The notes under the pieces: model-generated
Databases searched by the model: none
The model's input: only the letters and a program-made list of their open reading frames with translations
Told to the model about the DNA's origin: nothing
Translations under genes and position numbers: made by a program
Assembly: GCA_026122225.1 (NCBI GenBank)
Contig: JANEZZ010002362.1
Span: 248,001 to 312,000, forward strand
Reading direction: 5' to 3'
Length of the DNA: 64,000 nt
Source of the DNA: Heloderma charlesbogerti
Lineage: Eukaryota > Chordata > Lepidosauria > Squamata > Helodermatidae
Shown here: positions 23,166-36,150 of the stretch, piece by piece
Numbering within the stretch: position 1 is the first letter of the stretch
How the letters are laid out: each line of letters begins with the position of its first letter

Positions 23166-24401
23166 TGAATGCAGCAACCCCAAAGGACCAAACTAGATTT
23201 TATAAGAGGCATGGAGTGGATACCTCTCTATGGTTCACTATTCAGCCTTCCTTGTAACATCTAATATAAACAGTGTGTGATGTGATGTCATTACTTTGCA
23301 CGATTTCCTGTCCCCATCTCACCTCACTGGTTGGCAGGAATGGGGAGTTGTGCAGTGTGATGACATCACGTTTGTACATTAGAAACAATAAAGAATAAAC
23401 AGAGATACATGGAACAGGAACAGCTCTATGTCTCTTATAATGTGTAGTTTGTCCATAGGTTGCTGCCACTTATTATAGGATAACACTCAAAAGGAAACCC
23501 TAGAATCTTAAGATGGGCTATTGCACACATTAAAGGTAAATGTCTATGATTAGTGCCTTCAATCTGCATCAGGAACAAACCATTGATACTAATATTACTA
23601 TAGCATGTCAGGTAAAATGATGACTTCCCTGAAGGGTATAAACGATCTGTGATGGAAAAAAAATAATACTAGTGCTTATTGCCTTATGTAATTAAATGAA
23701 ATTCCATTTTTAAAAAATATATAAATGGACAGATTTAGCTTAGGTATGTATAAGCACAGTGTCTCATGTACAGATATAGACTGTTCTACATCATTGAACT
23801 TGAAAAGTAGGCAGATTATATTGACATTTTTGTGGAACTGAAAAGCTGGTTTATGTGTGTGTGTATGTATGTGTTCATCCAGGATAGATGGAGGGGGGTA
23901 ACTTCCACAGATTTCGTATAGATTTTTCATGCCTAATTTCAAATGAATTTCTACTGAATGTATTCATTCAACATTGATCAAATAAATAAATTAAGGCATA
24001 TGTCGTAATCAAACAGTACCAGCTTGGGTACACTAGTGTCACAAATAGAATTACTTGTAAGCATTAAAATGTACTTTTTTCAAATAAACCACTTAAAACT
24101 GAGAAATATCATAAGCTGCAAAAGCATATTAGCATTTGTTGCTCTGTAGAGATTTCCCAAATCACTATACTTGATCTTATTCAAATTGTTCAATAAACCT
24201 TTAGTTCAATTCCCTATGGGGAGAAGAAAAGAATATATTGATTATATTTAAACAAATCAGCTAACCACATACATTATTAAAAATGATAATCCATTTATGT
24301 CCTACTTGGAACCCTACAGGTTTTCGAAGAGTGAATTTTACACAGTATAAAGAGGTGGGGAAAACCCTCCTTAAATGAACATTCTAGTTCACCTCTCCCT
24401 C

Positions 24402-24404
24402 TCC

Positions 24405-24443
<39 letters not shown>

Positions 24444-24444
24444 A
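24402..24444 (+). repeat. (CT)n(CA)n compound microsatellite
   Basis: A CT-rich run passes directly into a CA run. Confidence 0.9.
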
Positions 24445-24830
24445 GAGAAAGCAAACTTTGTAGATTACTATAACTTATGTTGAATTGCGTAATTTACAAC
24501 ATACACAATTCATGTTGTGAATGATAGCTTCTGTTGATGGAAAGAAGTAATTTGGAGGATTGTATCTACTCACAAGCACTAGAAATGGGCACTGTCCCCC
24601 AGCACATGTTAGCTTGGCTCAGAAAATAAGCAGAGCTACCCGCCCCCCCCCCGTGCCCATCAGAAATAGTGTGTATCCTTTTCTGAAACCAGTCCAACTT
24701 CAGAAAATGGGAGGAAGATATATGACGATGTGTTTTTACTACTGTGGGGTATGATCAGGTCTTTCAGACTGGGGGGAGGGTTTCGGTGATAAATGGAGGG
24801 CATAAACTTACAGAAGATATGGGTTGGGGG

Positions 24831-25500
24831 TGTCATGCCGCCATTGGAAGACTCCTTTGAGGAGAAAAAGTTAGAGGCCCCAGTGGAGGAGGATGCCCAG
24901 GACCTGCACTGTGACAGGGGCCTGAGCCCGTGGAGGTGTCTGCTAAGGTCCCAGTCCTTCAAGAAGAGGGGGAGTCTGCCTCAGAGGAGGAGGCTGAGTG
25001 CCCCCCCATCCCAGGGAGCAACAGTGCCAGAGGTGGCTGGCCCAACTCAGAAAACCTTGACGAAGTGCCAAGATTTAGCAGAGGTCTATTCAGAAGGAAA
25101 GGGATTCCTCATGAGTAGAGTGCCCTCCTCATGAGGAGGACTCTCTGTAATAGAAGTGAATGACTGCAGCTGGGGCTTTAGTGGGGTGCTGGCAGCTCCA
25201 GGATAAAAAGCCCAGTAGGAGCTTACAGAGGTTTCTGGAAACAATGTCTGTGTTTGAGTCTGGCCCTAGCTAGCTACCTGTCTGTGGATCCTGCCTTCTT
25301 CTTGGACCCCTGCTCTGTAAGTGACCTTGGCCTGGATTTGACTACTATATCTGCATAACTCCTCTTGTCTATACTACCCAGCTTTGCTATGTGCTCTTTT
25401 GGCTCTGACTAGGACTGTTTGTGGACCCTGGCTTGGCTTGCCCCTTTGTTGTACCTTCAGCTACTGACTCACCAGGACCCAGCTGAACCTTAGCACCCAG
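24831..25500 (+). mobile_element. Possible LTR-retrotransposon remnant
   Basis: One frame (about 24930-25118) is acidic and then arginine-rich (GESASEEEAECP ... FSRGLFRRKG), like the coding tail that runs into the LTR at 30853. It is followed by GGATAAAAAGCCC, a TATA-like block, and a CT-rich region. No clear TG...CA ends or target duplication. The assignment is tentative. Confidence 0.35.
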
Positions 25501-25738
25501 TGGGGAAATAGGACAGGGGGCAAGAAAAGGGGTGAGAGCCTGGAGGAAGGAAATGGAGTTGAAGTAAGGAAAAGAATGGGACTGGGAGAAGTGGAACTAC
25601 CGTTTCTGTTGAGATTTTAAGTCTTGACTATATCTAGTTTTATATAGATTTCCTTATATCAAGTTAGATTACTTGTAAACCTAGCCCAGTATTCTCTAGC
25701 AATGGATCTCCATGAGAATCCTTTGTAATGGATTTGTA

Positions 25739-25815
25739 ACTGGAGATGCCAGGGATTGAACCTGGAACTTTCTGCATGTGAAGTAGATGCTTTACCACTG
25801 AGGTATGATTATGGT
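25739..25815 (-). mobile_element. tRNA-derived SINE head fragment
   Basis: AGGGATTGAACCTGGAACTT and GATGCTTTACCACTGAGGTA are the inverse of the box B and box A regions of the SINE at 7391. Confidence 0.65.
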
Positions 25816-26264
25816 TCTTCCCCAGTGTTAAGTGTTAACATAGTTACAACATTTAGGTGTGTTATAGGTAAGCCAGCCGGGACCTTGGGCAAGATAAACA
25901 TGCCAACCTCATGGAATGACAGTCACACCCAGCTGGCTACCAATGTGTGGACTCCAAGTACACTGCCTTTGTAGGGAAAGCTGGATTGATAGTTTGGAGC
26001 TGTATACTTTGAGTTGTAAACAATCAGTGCTATTCTGCCTGTGCCAAAGTCCTGTCTAAAAAGCCAGGTCTTAATTTAGTATCTGGACACATTCAGCTGT
26101 GATGCTAGGTGAGTCTCCTGAAGAAGGATATTTTCAGTGTGTGGAACTGCCTATCTGTCCATTGGTCTCCATGGGAACTTAGTGTCTGAGTACTATGGGT
26201 TCATTGTTATTTTGGAAGACAGTGGTTTGAAAACCACTGCATGGGGGAAAATTACAGAAGGATG

Positions 26265-26645
26265 AATCTGTGAAGTTCAATGTAGCTCATTTTCTCAAAG
26301 TTAAGTTCATTCCATCCCATTTCTACATCCATTTGAAAATAGTTTAAAAGCCTGCATTACATATTTTTATGCACATTTCTCAAAATGTACACATGTTTGA
26401 ATGCATTTTTCAAATTACAGACATTTTTGGCTGGTGACTTTACCCTAAAATAAAGTATTCTTGTGCTCACTTTTCTGTACTATATGAATTTTTGTAGGCA
26501 GGTTTTTGATGTGCAAACTTTGATCACAAAAGTATGCATATTGATGTTTAACTGTGTTTCAGTTCATGTATAGGTTCGTGTGGTGTGAATTTTGTATGCT
26601 TGCATAAGCATGTGAACTGAATGAATTTCTTCCCCAGCTCTAGCG
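26265..26645 (+). mobile_element. Probable hAT-type AT-rich element
   Basis: GATGAATCTGTGAAGTTCAA at the left resembles the start of the 37869 element, and TGCACATTTCTCAAAATGTA-type blocks fill the body. It ends near CTTCCCCAGCTCTAG. Ends and target duplication are not resolved. Confidence 0.4.
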
Positions 26646-27437
26646 AATCTAAATCAGGAAAAATGTATTGCAATTTTTGAATAATATATCTGAGGAGTTT
26701 CTGTGGGCTGTTGGAAATATGTGATTGAAAAGTGTTTTCTTCCTAGATCTTAACACTCTCTCCAAGGGTAGATATATATTAATAAAATACAGTGTACTTT
26801 GTAAAATTGCATAGCTTTAATACAGGTGAAAGTATTTGAATGAAACACATTTTCTGTTGTCTTTTGAACTTGTTTTACTTGGGGACTGTCAAAATAGTAA
26901 TAGAAAGCATTCTGTTACTGCCTCTCTATTTTCTTAGAGTAATTTATGGTCTCCAATATCAAGCCTGCAACAGAGCATCTCAGTATCCACAAGACATCTG
27001 TTTGTCACTTCTATCTCTGATGAATTGTCAAAGCTGTACAAATCTATATTTGTCAGCTCTGATCCTCCTTTTATATGTTTACTTTGGAAAGGTTTCATAA
27101 ATGCTAGGACTTAAATGAGCTTTACAGATCAAAGGAGGCAAAAAATGTTTCTGAATGTATTTGTACTTAATGTACAAATAATAATTTGAAACATGACAAA
27201 TTCTTTAAAGGGATATTTTGTAATAGTATAAAATACATTCCTTTTCCATTTTTTTTTATTTTTTGTGGCTGGAGAACCATTTTTTTCTTATTAACAATAT
27301 ATCTTTTTATCATAGCATTTCATGTCCTTTCAGCCAATCACTTTTCAGTACAATACATCAATCTCGAGTTTGAAATGATCATACAGTGATATGCAGCCTC
27401 AACTCTAAATTTCAACAACCATAATCATTGCTACAAT

Positions 27438-27505
27438 ATTAGGAAGCTGCTTTATATCAGGTCAGGGTATTTGCCCATTTCACCAAGCATTGTCCATTGA
27501 GAGCT
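27438..27505 (-). mobile_element. SINE tail fragment
   Basis: AGGAAGCTGCTTTATATCAG is the inverse of the GGCAGCTTCCTATGTTCC-type tail of the 7391 SINE, followed by diverged body sequence. Confidence 0.5.
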
Positions 27506-30500
27506 TTTTAGTAATACTACTTTTTAGAAGTTATACACAGTGCCTTGTAATCCGTATTTCATTTATGATGTGATCCTAGTGTCCCTGGGACACTGCCATT
27601 GGAGATAGCAGCTCTCCCCCCACCCCAGCTGAAGGTCAGAGAGAGCTCCAACCTCTGATCCTCCCCTCCCAGCCCCTGCAGAAACTTCCACACCACTCAC
27701 CTCCCTGACATTGGAGGTCCAATACTGGGAAAAGTGAAAAGGGAGTGGATTGATGGGGTGGCATGGGGGATGACTGTTCCCCCCAAATGTACACCAACTG
27801 GCACAATGAGAGGACTGGGATAATGGGAGGGAAATGGTTTGCAAAAACAAACGAACAGAAGGAAGAAATGGGAACATTGCTCCTCCTGTACTTCCCCCCT
27901 TTCCAGCGGAAGCCCAAAAGGGCTTTGGATATGCTGGAAGTTATGACATCAGAGCCCTCCAATTCTGAAGGTAGGGTTGCCCCACCCCCCTCACAACACT
28001 CTTATAAGGTAGATCTTTTTTTTGTTGATGGGCAGTTAAAACTATTTGAAGCATCCTCACAGTGAAACCATGGCTTCAAACACCTATTTTGAATCCAGCG
28101 TACAAACCATTTAACCATGCATAAAACTCTAACCTTGTGTTATCTAGTTGCACTCGGACAGTTTGGCAGTGATTCACCATAATGTGAATGAACATGGTTA
28201 AGGATATCAGTCATTACACTTTTATGATCCAATTCTGCTCTCATGGTTTTGGGTCTTATGGATCCAATTCGGATCACAAATAACCCAATTCTAACTATGC
28301 TTAATCATAAGAAAGCCTTATCGATTTAATGAGGACTTCTAAGTAAATATGCTTCTTAGGATTACCACCAAACAATTCTGATGGGCTGTACCAAACTGCT
28401 GGGCCACTGTAATATCTCAAATTGCATTGCATGGATTTTATGTCAGTGTATGTGACTAGAATTGGCTTACCAATTTAATATAACTGTGAAACGGAGAAGT
28501 TGTTGAAGGGACAAAGCATGACAATTTCCAGAGTTGTTTCTATGAAAGACTTTTCGGGGAGGGGCAATGTTAAGTGTGTGTCTCTCTGTGTGTGGTGCAG
28601 AAACATGTTGGCAGGGCATGTTTATTCTCCTGTGAAACAGGACTTTACAACTCTATAACATCCAATTTCTTTCTGGCAGTTTTGTCTTCTATTTTTTGTT
28701 TATTCATCTAAAACAGCTACAGATGGGCCTTTGCCTAGTGGATGGTATCTAATAAGATAACATCCTGCCAGAATGGCAGACATGCAGGAGGAGGAGTGTT
28801 CTCCTCCCTTGCTTTGGCTTGCCAACCTTGCTTGCCATTCACAGATTTCTAATGATACGTGTAGAAACAAGAAAGGTTGCATGAGGAGGTCTATAACTGA
28901 CTCTTGTTGTGTGTTACACCTAGAATATGCCTTTTAGAGATGGCGTTGAGTTCCAAAATCCTCTGCCAATTTTGAGCTGGACCCAAGTCCAACCAAGTTT
29001 GGATCAATTTCGTAGTTGCTCTTGCCACCACCAGGCAGTGCTCCCTGACAGTCCCCGCCCCCATGCCCCACCCCAAGCAACTTACCCTTACAGAAGGAGT
29101 CAGTGGCTGGCAAGCTGCTCTGATGAAGCCAGGAGGGGCTTTACACTTGGCCAGAGTAAATTAATTTGAATCAGGAAGCATACAAAACTAACAATCCCAT
29201 TAACTCCAGCAGGGCATGGAAATGGTAGCCCTGACCATGTTCAGGAGCATCTGGTCCAGTGAAGAAGAGATCTGCATGGCTTCTCCTGGCTCCAGCGGTC
29301 CCTCTTCAAAAACGTTGCCCCCACCTCTTAGGACTGGCAGATACTGCTTGCCGAAATTTCCTCCCAGTTTGGTTTTTCTGAGCTTCCATGGAAACAGCTT
29401 GGAAAGACAGTGGTTTTTTTCCTAAGGAGACTTAGGGAAAAAAAGTTTGGAAAAACTCGATGTTTTATAAAGCAAGCAAAAGAGATCTTAGCCATGACTA
29501 GTCCTTTCTCTTCCCCATCCACAATCTGATGGACTATATTTCTTGTAAAATGTTAATAATACCGCATTGCTGAAAAGTCCAAGGAATGTGTTTCCATTTG
29601 TAACACACCACAGAAAAAGTTTAACCTAATGATTATAGTTTACATAGGGAGGAGATCATTTTTAAACACAAGGCGACTTTTATAGATGAGAGGAATTAGA
29701 AATAGATGAGAGGAATTGTTTGGATTAAGAAAACTGATTAAAATTTAAATATGTTTCAGCCAACTTTAAGAAGTTAGGTATTTGTGTAAATTAGCCCTTA
29801 TTTAGGCAAGGTTTAATTTCAGTTAATAATAAATCTTTTCAGTGATTAGCAATGCTTTATTGATTAAAAGAAAAAATACAGAATTGTCTAACATCTGCAG
29901 TAATATCTATGCTGCATGTCAAAGAATGTGAGGTTTTAGTAAACCTATAATAGATTTTCAACAATGGAAAAACACCCACCACCAGTTCATAGTCCAGTAA
30001 AAGTGGTTCACAGTTTCAAGGAAATGTATTATATGTATTGCATCAAACTGCTTTACTGTTTTATTAATGTTCTAACAATCAGTCTTTGATTATAAGTAGA
30101 CTTTGGTATCATACTCCTTTCCTGTGTATGAGACCTTTAGGGGGGAATCCTAACCTCAGCCAGAAACCTCCACCTGTGTCAATGTTCCGCCGCTGGAGTG
30201 GGAGAAAAAGGCGTGTGTCAGGGACATGTTAGCAGTAGGTGTGAGAAGCCCCTTCGCCCTGCACATTATAATATTTGAATTGAACCCCTGAGGTATTCAG
30301 GAAGAAGTCTTTTTGCAGGGGAGTTCTAAAACATTTCATAAATAAGCTAATTGGTCAGGGAAACAGAAGGGAGAGCTGGCCCTTAGCTAACAGGATCTAA
30401 AATACCCTTTGATTGTTTCTTAGTTTGGGTTAAGATGCTTTGTTAGACAGCATCCCTAGGTTGATCCACTGATCCCTGGAAACTTACATATTTATTTTAG

Positions 30501-30605
30501 ACTGATCATCTTTTGTTCTAAGTGAACAGCAGCTGATGACTATGCAGGACTTGGTCTAAAAATAGACTTCACTAAAATCTGTGCTCTCTCCCCACTCCCT
30601 TTCCT

Positions 30606-30675
30606 ATCTGCCCACCTCCCAGGAACCTCAAGCAGGTGACTCTTGCTGTGAGGAAGACATGACAGTGACAGAAGC
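30606..30675 (+). repeat. 70-bp near-identical duplicate, copy 1
   Basis: Matches 32564-32633 at 67 of 70 bases by eye. It includes AACCTCAAGCAGGTGACTCT and GAGGAAGACATGACAGTGAC. The similarity starts and stops abruptly. Confidence 0.85.
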
Positions 30676-30852
30676 AAATGGGAGCAAACCAATAGATTGC
30701 TATTTGGAACTCATTCGTTCCGTTGCATTCATTTCAAACAGAACAGACCTCATTTATGTCACATTTTCATTTGTTATGAAACGAAAGCATATCCCTATTA
30801 AAATACCACAATTGTTTAAGGAATGAGTTTCAAAAGGATAGATTATCCCAGG

Positions 30853-31377
30853 TGTCAGGGTGGACACTGAGCCCATAGAATCCCAGAGTAGTTCTGATTC
30901 GGAGGAAGAGCAGTCGCTCCTGGGAGAGGAGCACGCCCCTTTTTCCCAGGGCCCGCAGCTGACGGAGATTCCTCCCACCAGCATTCCTAGATTAGAAAGC
31001 AGCCCAGGGAGTGACCCAGCACCGATAGCAAACTGGTTGGATGCGCGGCGCAGACGCAGAGGGCGGCGCCAAATGAAAGGAAAGGAGGCGTAGCGCCCGG
31101 TTGGCGCTCAAAGAACGGTTGCGCCCAGAGGATCCAAGGGAAAAGGGGAGGGACTCTCCCTAGTCCTTAAGTTCAGGGGTCTGCCAGTAATTCCCTTTCA
31201 AACGGGGACCAACTGTTCCAACTTAGGGCATAGGGATGCTGCTGCTCAGATCTAGTTGCTACCTGTAGAGTTGTTAAGTTGTAAAAGAAGAATAAAGCTT
31301 TGAAAATAATCCCTTTGTCTGCATCTGGACTTGGCTACTGGATTAGACTGAGAGAGCCCTCCAAGGAGCCCTTGACA
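30853..31377 (+). mobile_element. Solo LTR of an LTR retrotransposon
   Basis: The 525-bp unit starts TGTCAGGGTGG and ends GCCCTTGACA. It is flanked by CCAGG and CTAGG, a near 5-bp duplication. Inside, 30860-31093 encodes an acidic then arginine-rich frame (SSDSEEEQ ... LDARRRRRGRRQ), probably the tail of an element frame overlapping the LTR. GAATAAAG near 31290 fits an LTR polyadenylation signal. I see no internal body or second LTR. The clade (Gypsy-like or other) is uncertain. Confidence 0.7.
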
Positions 31378-31539
31378 CTAGGTTTTTGTTTTTTGTTTTT
31401 AAATCTCCTATAGCAAATGGTGAAACTATTGCCCAAAGTACCAGCTCTTTGGGGTTGTGAGTTACAGTGCAAATCGCCCTCATATTCATTCACACTGATA
31501 AGCCTTCACAATAAGAAAGATCAGATTTTAAAAAATAGA

Positions 31540-31569
31540 GGTGACCACACACACACACACACACACACA
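31540..31569 (+). repeat. (CA)n microsatellite
   Basis: An uninterrupted CA run in the large intron. Confidence 0.95.
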
Positions 31570-32563
31570 AATGTGCAAATATGTTTTTTTATCTGCAGTG
31601 TTCATTCCCAGTCACTCTTATGCATACTCACCCATCCACATTATTCACAGACCTCATTTATATACCCCTCTCTCTTGCATATACACACATGGCTGGTTCA
31701 AAGAATTCAGTCCAGTGTGACTACCAACCAACAGTGCTGCCACTTTCTTTGTCCATGAATTTCTTCCTATCAACAGCCCCAGGTTGTTGTCTCTAGGTCT
31801 TTTGCGCTGGCAGTTCTTTTTTAAAATTTCAAGTAGTTGGAATGTTCATAAAACAATAATACTGGGTAGAGAGACCTCATGTCAGTCATGTGAACCTAGA
31901 ACTCTCACCGCTAACAGCAATGGAGGTTATAAACAAGATATGCATGTATTTAGCTCCATTTCTAAAATGAAGTTTATCTGATATTTCAGGCAATGGCCAA
32001 ATCTCCTATTTCTATATTTACTTTTATAATCGGCGTGTTCTGTGATTTAATAACTCATTTGTCTACTGGCTTAGTAAAAAGATATATGACAAGAAGGAAT
32101 CTGATATGAAATTGCAGTAATGGAGGGGATGGTATTTGTTCCTCTCCTAAATCTAGTGAGCTTTAGCCCCTGTGAGAGATTCAGAGCTGAAGGACAGAGT
32201 TTGAGGAAGCTTATTACTCTTTGACCCTGAACCCATCATGGGGGAGGGGTGTGCTTCATTCCCCCACAAACATTTAGCCCTTGCCCGGAGATCACATGCA
32301 CAACCCCCAGCCTGTGGCAGTTGGAGGGGGGTGTTGTGAGGCAGTGGGGGATAGTTCTGATCACTGGTCATTTTGGGCAAAGGTTGGGTGTTTGCACCAT
32401 TGGCATGGAGCCTCCCCTATCCTGCTCAACCTCTCAATTTCCCCGTGTCCTCATATTCCATTGGAGCAATAGAAATGATGGTTTGCTTTCCTATGTTATC
32501 CTAGAAAAGAAAAGGCACAAAATGGATCATGTAATATCTTCTCTAGCGGCAATTAATGTTATG

Positions 32564-32633
32564 ATCTGCCCACCCCCCAGTAACCTCAAGCAGGTGACTC
32601 TTGCAGTGAGGAAGACATGACAGTGACAGAAGC
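32564..32633 (+). repeat. 70-bp near-identical duplicate, copy 2
   Basis: Second copy of 30606-30675, in the same orientation 1,958 bp downstream. Three mismatches are visible. Confidence 0.85.
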
Positions 32634-32680
32634 TCCAGTCCTCCTCCCTTGTCAATATAATAAAGCTTTATACCTTTAAC

Positions 32681-33154
32681 TAGGGATGGGTGAGAATTTT
32701 GTTTGGTTGCTCTTTGATAAGAGCTTACCAAAATTCACACATTTTATGCAAAATTTGCAAAACGAAAATGAATATGTGAGAAAGCAACGTGAATATGAAT
32801 ATGAGATTCATCATCCAGGCACAGGGCTTCTTCATGTGCTTATCTCTTAAAAGTCTGTGCCTGAAGCCCTGTGTATTCAACCATGTTTGTGCTCTTGAAT
32901 TAGGTCTGCTGCTGCCTCTTTTTTCAGACATGTTCCTCATGTTTAACAGCTACATGCAAGTACAACATAGGCCTCCCCATGCTGGGAATAGCGTACCCAT
33001 CGCATTTGACCAGTGCAGATGGGTTGGAACTTCAATTGTTTTGTTTTTTATAAGAACTTGCAAAAATTCACACTTTTCTTCATAAATGGGACAGAAGAAA
33101 TTGAGATTTAAAAAAAAAATGGAAGAAAGCAAATGTGGCATCTGTTCATTCCTA
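32681..33154 (+). mobile_element. hAT-type AT-rich element with 8-bp TSD
   Basis: Starts TAGGGATGGGTGAGAATTTT and ends ATCTGTTCATTCCTA. The flanks CCTTTAAC (32673-32680) and CCTTTAGC (33155-33162) agree at seven of eight positions. The body contains an inverted pair, AGGCACAGGGCTTCTTCATG and CTTAAAAGTCTGTGCCTGAA, and no transposase. Confidence 0.75.
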
Positions 33155-35042
33155 CCTTTAGCCAATCACTTTTTCAAGAGGAAAAAAAGGGCTACACATA
33201 GCCGGAGGAGATCCATTCAATTGTTCCCTCCATGCCAGCTTCTCCCTGACATTGCCACACCCCAGTTGCCCACTGTCTCACATCCAGGTGTCCAGCAACA
33301 CATCTGCAAAGGAGCATAGATGTGCTGCATAAAGCTAATGTGCATTGGTCATCCACATGATTGGGAATACCGATGGCACAGGGTTCTGAATGGAGGGCCT
33401 ATGCACGTATTAACTGTCCATGTGTAGGTGTCCCTTTTCAGATGTTCCACTGAACACTCAGTCAAAGGCGCAGTGTCAGCATGGCAGTGACAATGAAGTG
33501 GCGCCATTGAGCATGGTTCCACACACCCCCATTCAATCTATGCATGGAGGGAATGGTTGAATGGACCTGGCCACACAATTTCATCCCACAATTTCATCTT
33601 GCTTGAAGATTTATCTCTTCATATATCTAAAGCTGAGGTACATTGGACTGTAGCTACTGGCATACATGTTGTTATTCTTAATTGTCTAAGAAGGCTCCAT
33701 CCTCTATTTCATCTACTATTCAAAAACATGACCAGCCAAATTTATGACAGCAATATAGATGTTACACTCATTCATATTTTTTTATAAAGTGGATATGAGA
33801 GAAATGTGAGTTAGAAACATAGCCAGCAGCCTGGAAAACACATTATGTAGGTTGGAAATCAGAACAACAGATATCTGCATGTTGAACAGTCAAAGTTTGT
33901 TCCACTCCATTAGGGTTTGGTTTATGCAACTAACAATTATGTGAGTAACAGATATTTGAGCATAGGCTGTACATCATTTTCCATTTATGATTTCCTGATG
34001 TGCATTTTTTCTTTTTCATACTTAAACCAACAATAGGAAAAATCGAAATGTGACAGCTATGAAATGAGATCCTGTAGTAACCACTAAAGAATGCAAGCTA
34101 AAATAGAATGCTTGAAAAATAGCTGCCCATCTAGGCCCCATGGGGAAAAGCCTTGTTTTGACAGGTGCTGAGCACCTATAATGCCCAAGGAAGTCAATGA
34201 GCCCTGCACTTTCTCAGCTGCTGTAGCCAGGATCCAGAAAGCTACCCACAAGGCTTACACTCACCTAATGGGATTTTTTTTTTGTTTTTTTTTAGCAACA
34301 AGTCTCTACTCTCCCCACAGCAGTGTTAATACTACAATCTGGTTTTGAAACATTCACATCCCTTTGGCTCATGAAATGGGTCGCCTGGTTCTTTGGTTCC
34401 TGGTTCTATGAAAATTAGCCCATATACCTCAAAGGCTCCTTTTCACAAAAGCTGCAAAACTGACTTGACATACATAACAGGAGTTGCTCTGAGGTGCTTC
34501 CAGTTAGAGGGCTCCTAGCACTACAAATGGGAAGGTGTTGTGCAGCTATTCCATCTTTTCTCCTTAATGGATTTTCTATAGTAGTAAAAAAAAGATGGAA
34601 AGAACAGCAGGGAAATGGTGGGTGGGTTATGAGTGGAAGATGTTCTCTAGATCTCCTGTAAAATTCTGTGAACGAGACACGAGTGATGGTATGAAAAAAA
34701 CATCATCTGGATGTATCTCAGGTGTCTATGAAATATAAGGGCCCTCACACACCCAGGAGTGGTGCACATACTCATTGCCTGTCATTATGTACAGTCATAC
34801 GTATAAAGGTTTCTTTGCTTCTGTTGTTGCTGTATTTCCAGTACAGTATGTCTTCCTAGCTGCAACAGGAAGTGCACATATCAAAACGGCCCAAATCATG
34901 GTGCTGCTGGTGCCTTTCAAAAGCAAGACTGGGGAGGAAGGCTTCTTGCCCTCACTGCTATAGCAATAGAGCTGTAAATGTCGTGGGAAGGAGAGCCCCT
35001 CTTTTCCTTAGTGCAATTCAACTTGGCCTTACTTTTAAAATT

Positions 35043-35208
35043 TCATAGAATCATAGAACCAGAGGGTTGGAAGGGGCCTACAAGACCATCAAGTCCAACT
35101 CCCTGCTCAGTGCAGGAAGCCTGATTCCCAGGTGGTCACCCATCCAAGTACTAACCCAGGCTGACCCTGCTCAGCTTCCGAGATCAGACGAGGTCAGGTG
35201 CATCCAAG
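35043..35208 (-). mobile_element. 5S rRNA-derived SINE with CR1-like tail
   Basis: Read on the minus strand: 5S-like CTGATCTCGGAAGCTGAGCA, GGGTCAGCCTGGGTTAGTAC, TTGGATGGGTGACCACCTGG and then a CR1-like tail ending in CTATGATTCTATGA. It is the same composite as the copy at 5137-5300, in the opposite direction. Confidence 0.8.
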
Positions 35209-35779
35209 GGATGTCCCTGGATGCCCCCCCCCATGTCATCAAGTCTACAGGTGCCTGTCACCAGCTAGTACCTGGACAGCAGACTGAGGGAGGACCTGTA
35301 GTCTTTGTACTACATTTCTATTTTAATTATAATAACCATTATCTTTAAATTTTCATCCTTGCATATAAATTAGCATATGTCATTCTCCTCGTTCCCTTGC
35401 CAAAGCTTGTTTTCCAGACATATCCCTTATTTGGCACTGTGCTGTCCATGGGCCCTCCCTCTCTCTCAACCTCTCATGATGAGTGGCACTGCACAGGTTC
35501 GCTTCTAAATGTAAGGGCCACACCTGTGGCATGTGAGTGTGTGTGTTAAAATTAGGGATTGTTAGATCAGAGCAAAGGCTCATGTGGCCATGGGAATAAT
35601 AGAATATCAAAATGCACAACTACCAAACCTCTTTTTTGGCAATACATAAGTGGTCACCCTAGGGCCTCCAACAGTCAGCCCACATTTTGCATAATAATTG
35701 TCCAGGGCAGTTTGGAAGCTTTCGCTTTATTAAAAATAAACAAATATTTTTAGAAATTGAGTCCAAGCAGCTCCAGATT

Positions 35780-36150
35780 CAATGACTGTATTATAATGTA
35801 CCTGGCCTTGGTAATTCATCCCCTAATTACACCCAGATTAGGTTATTGCAACATGCCCTAAATGTAACTGAGTTAATGTTGCATTATGGTGACCTTGTTT
35901 GTTCTGGGAACCACTTTGAGCACCATGTATTGTGAAAAATGCAGTATACAAATAAATTGATTATGACTACATGGACCTGCCTTTGCAACTTGTTTGGAAT
36001 TTTCAGTTTATCCAGAACACAGCAGCCAGTTTTTTTCTGATTTGAGGTGCTCTGATCATATCACCCAATGTGGTTCCAGTGGCACTGGTTACCAGCATGC
36101 TACCAGTTCAAAAGTGCTGACCTTAAAAGTGTAGTATCCAGTGGCATCCC
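35780..36150 (+). mobile_element. LINE-tail fragments, class uncertain
   Basis: GAACCACTTTGAGCACCATG, then GCAGTATACAAATAAATTGA is a typical LINE or SINE 3' end. The next part (CAGAACACAGCAGCCAGTTT...TCATATCACCC) resembles the nucleotide sequence under the conserved QNAAARL...F.HITP region of L2-like RTs. Confidence 0.45.
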
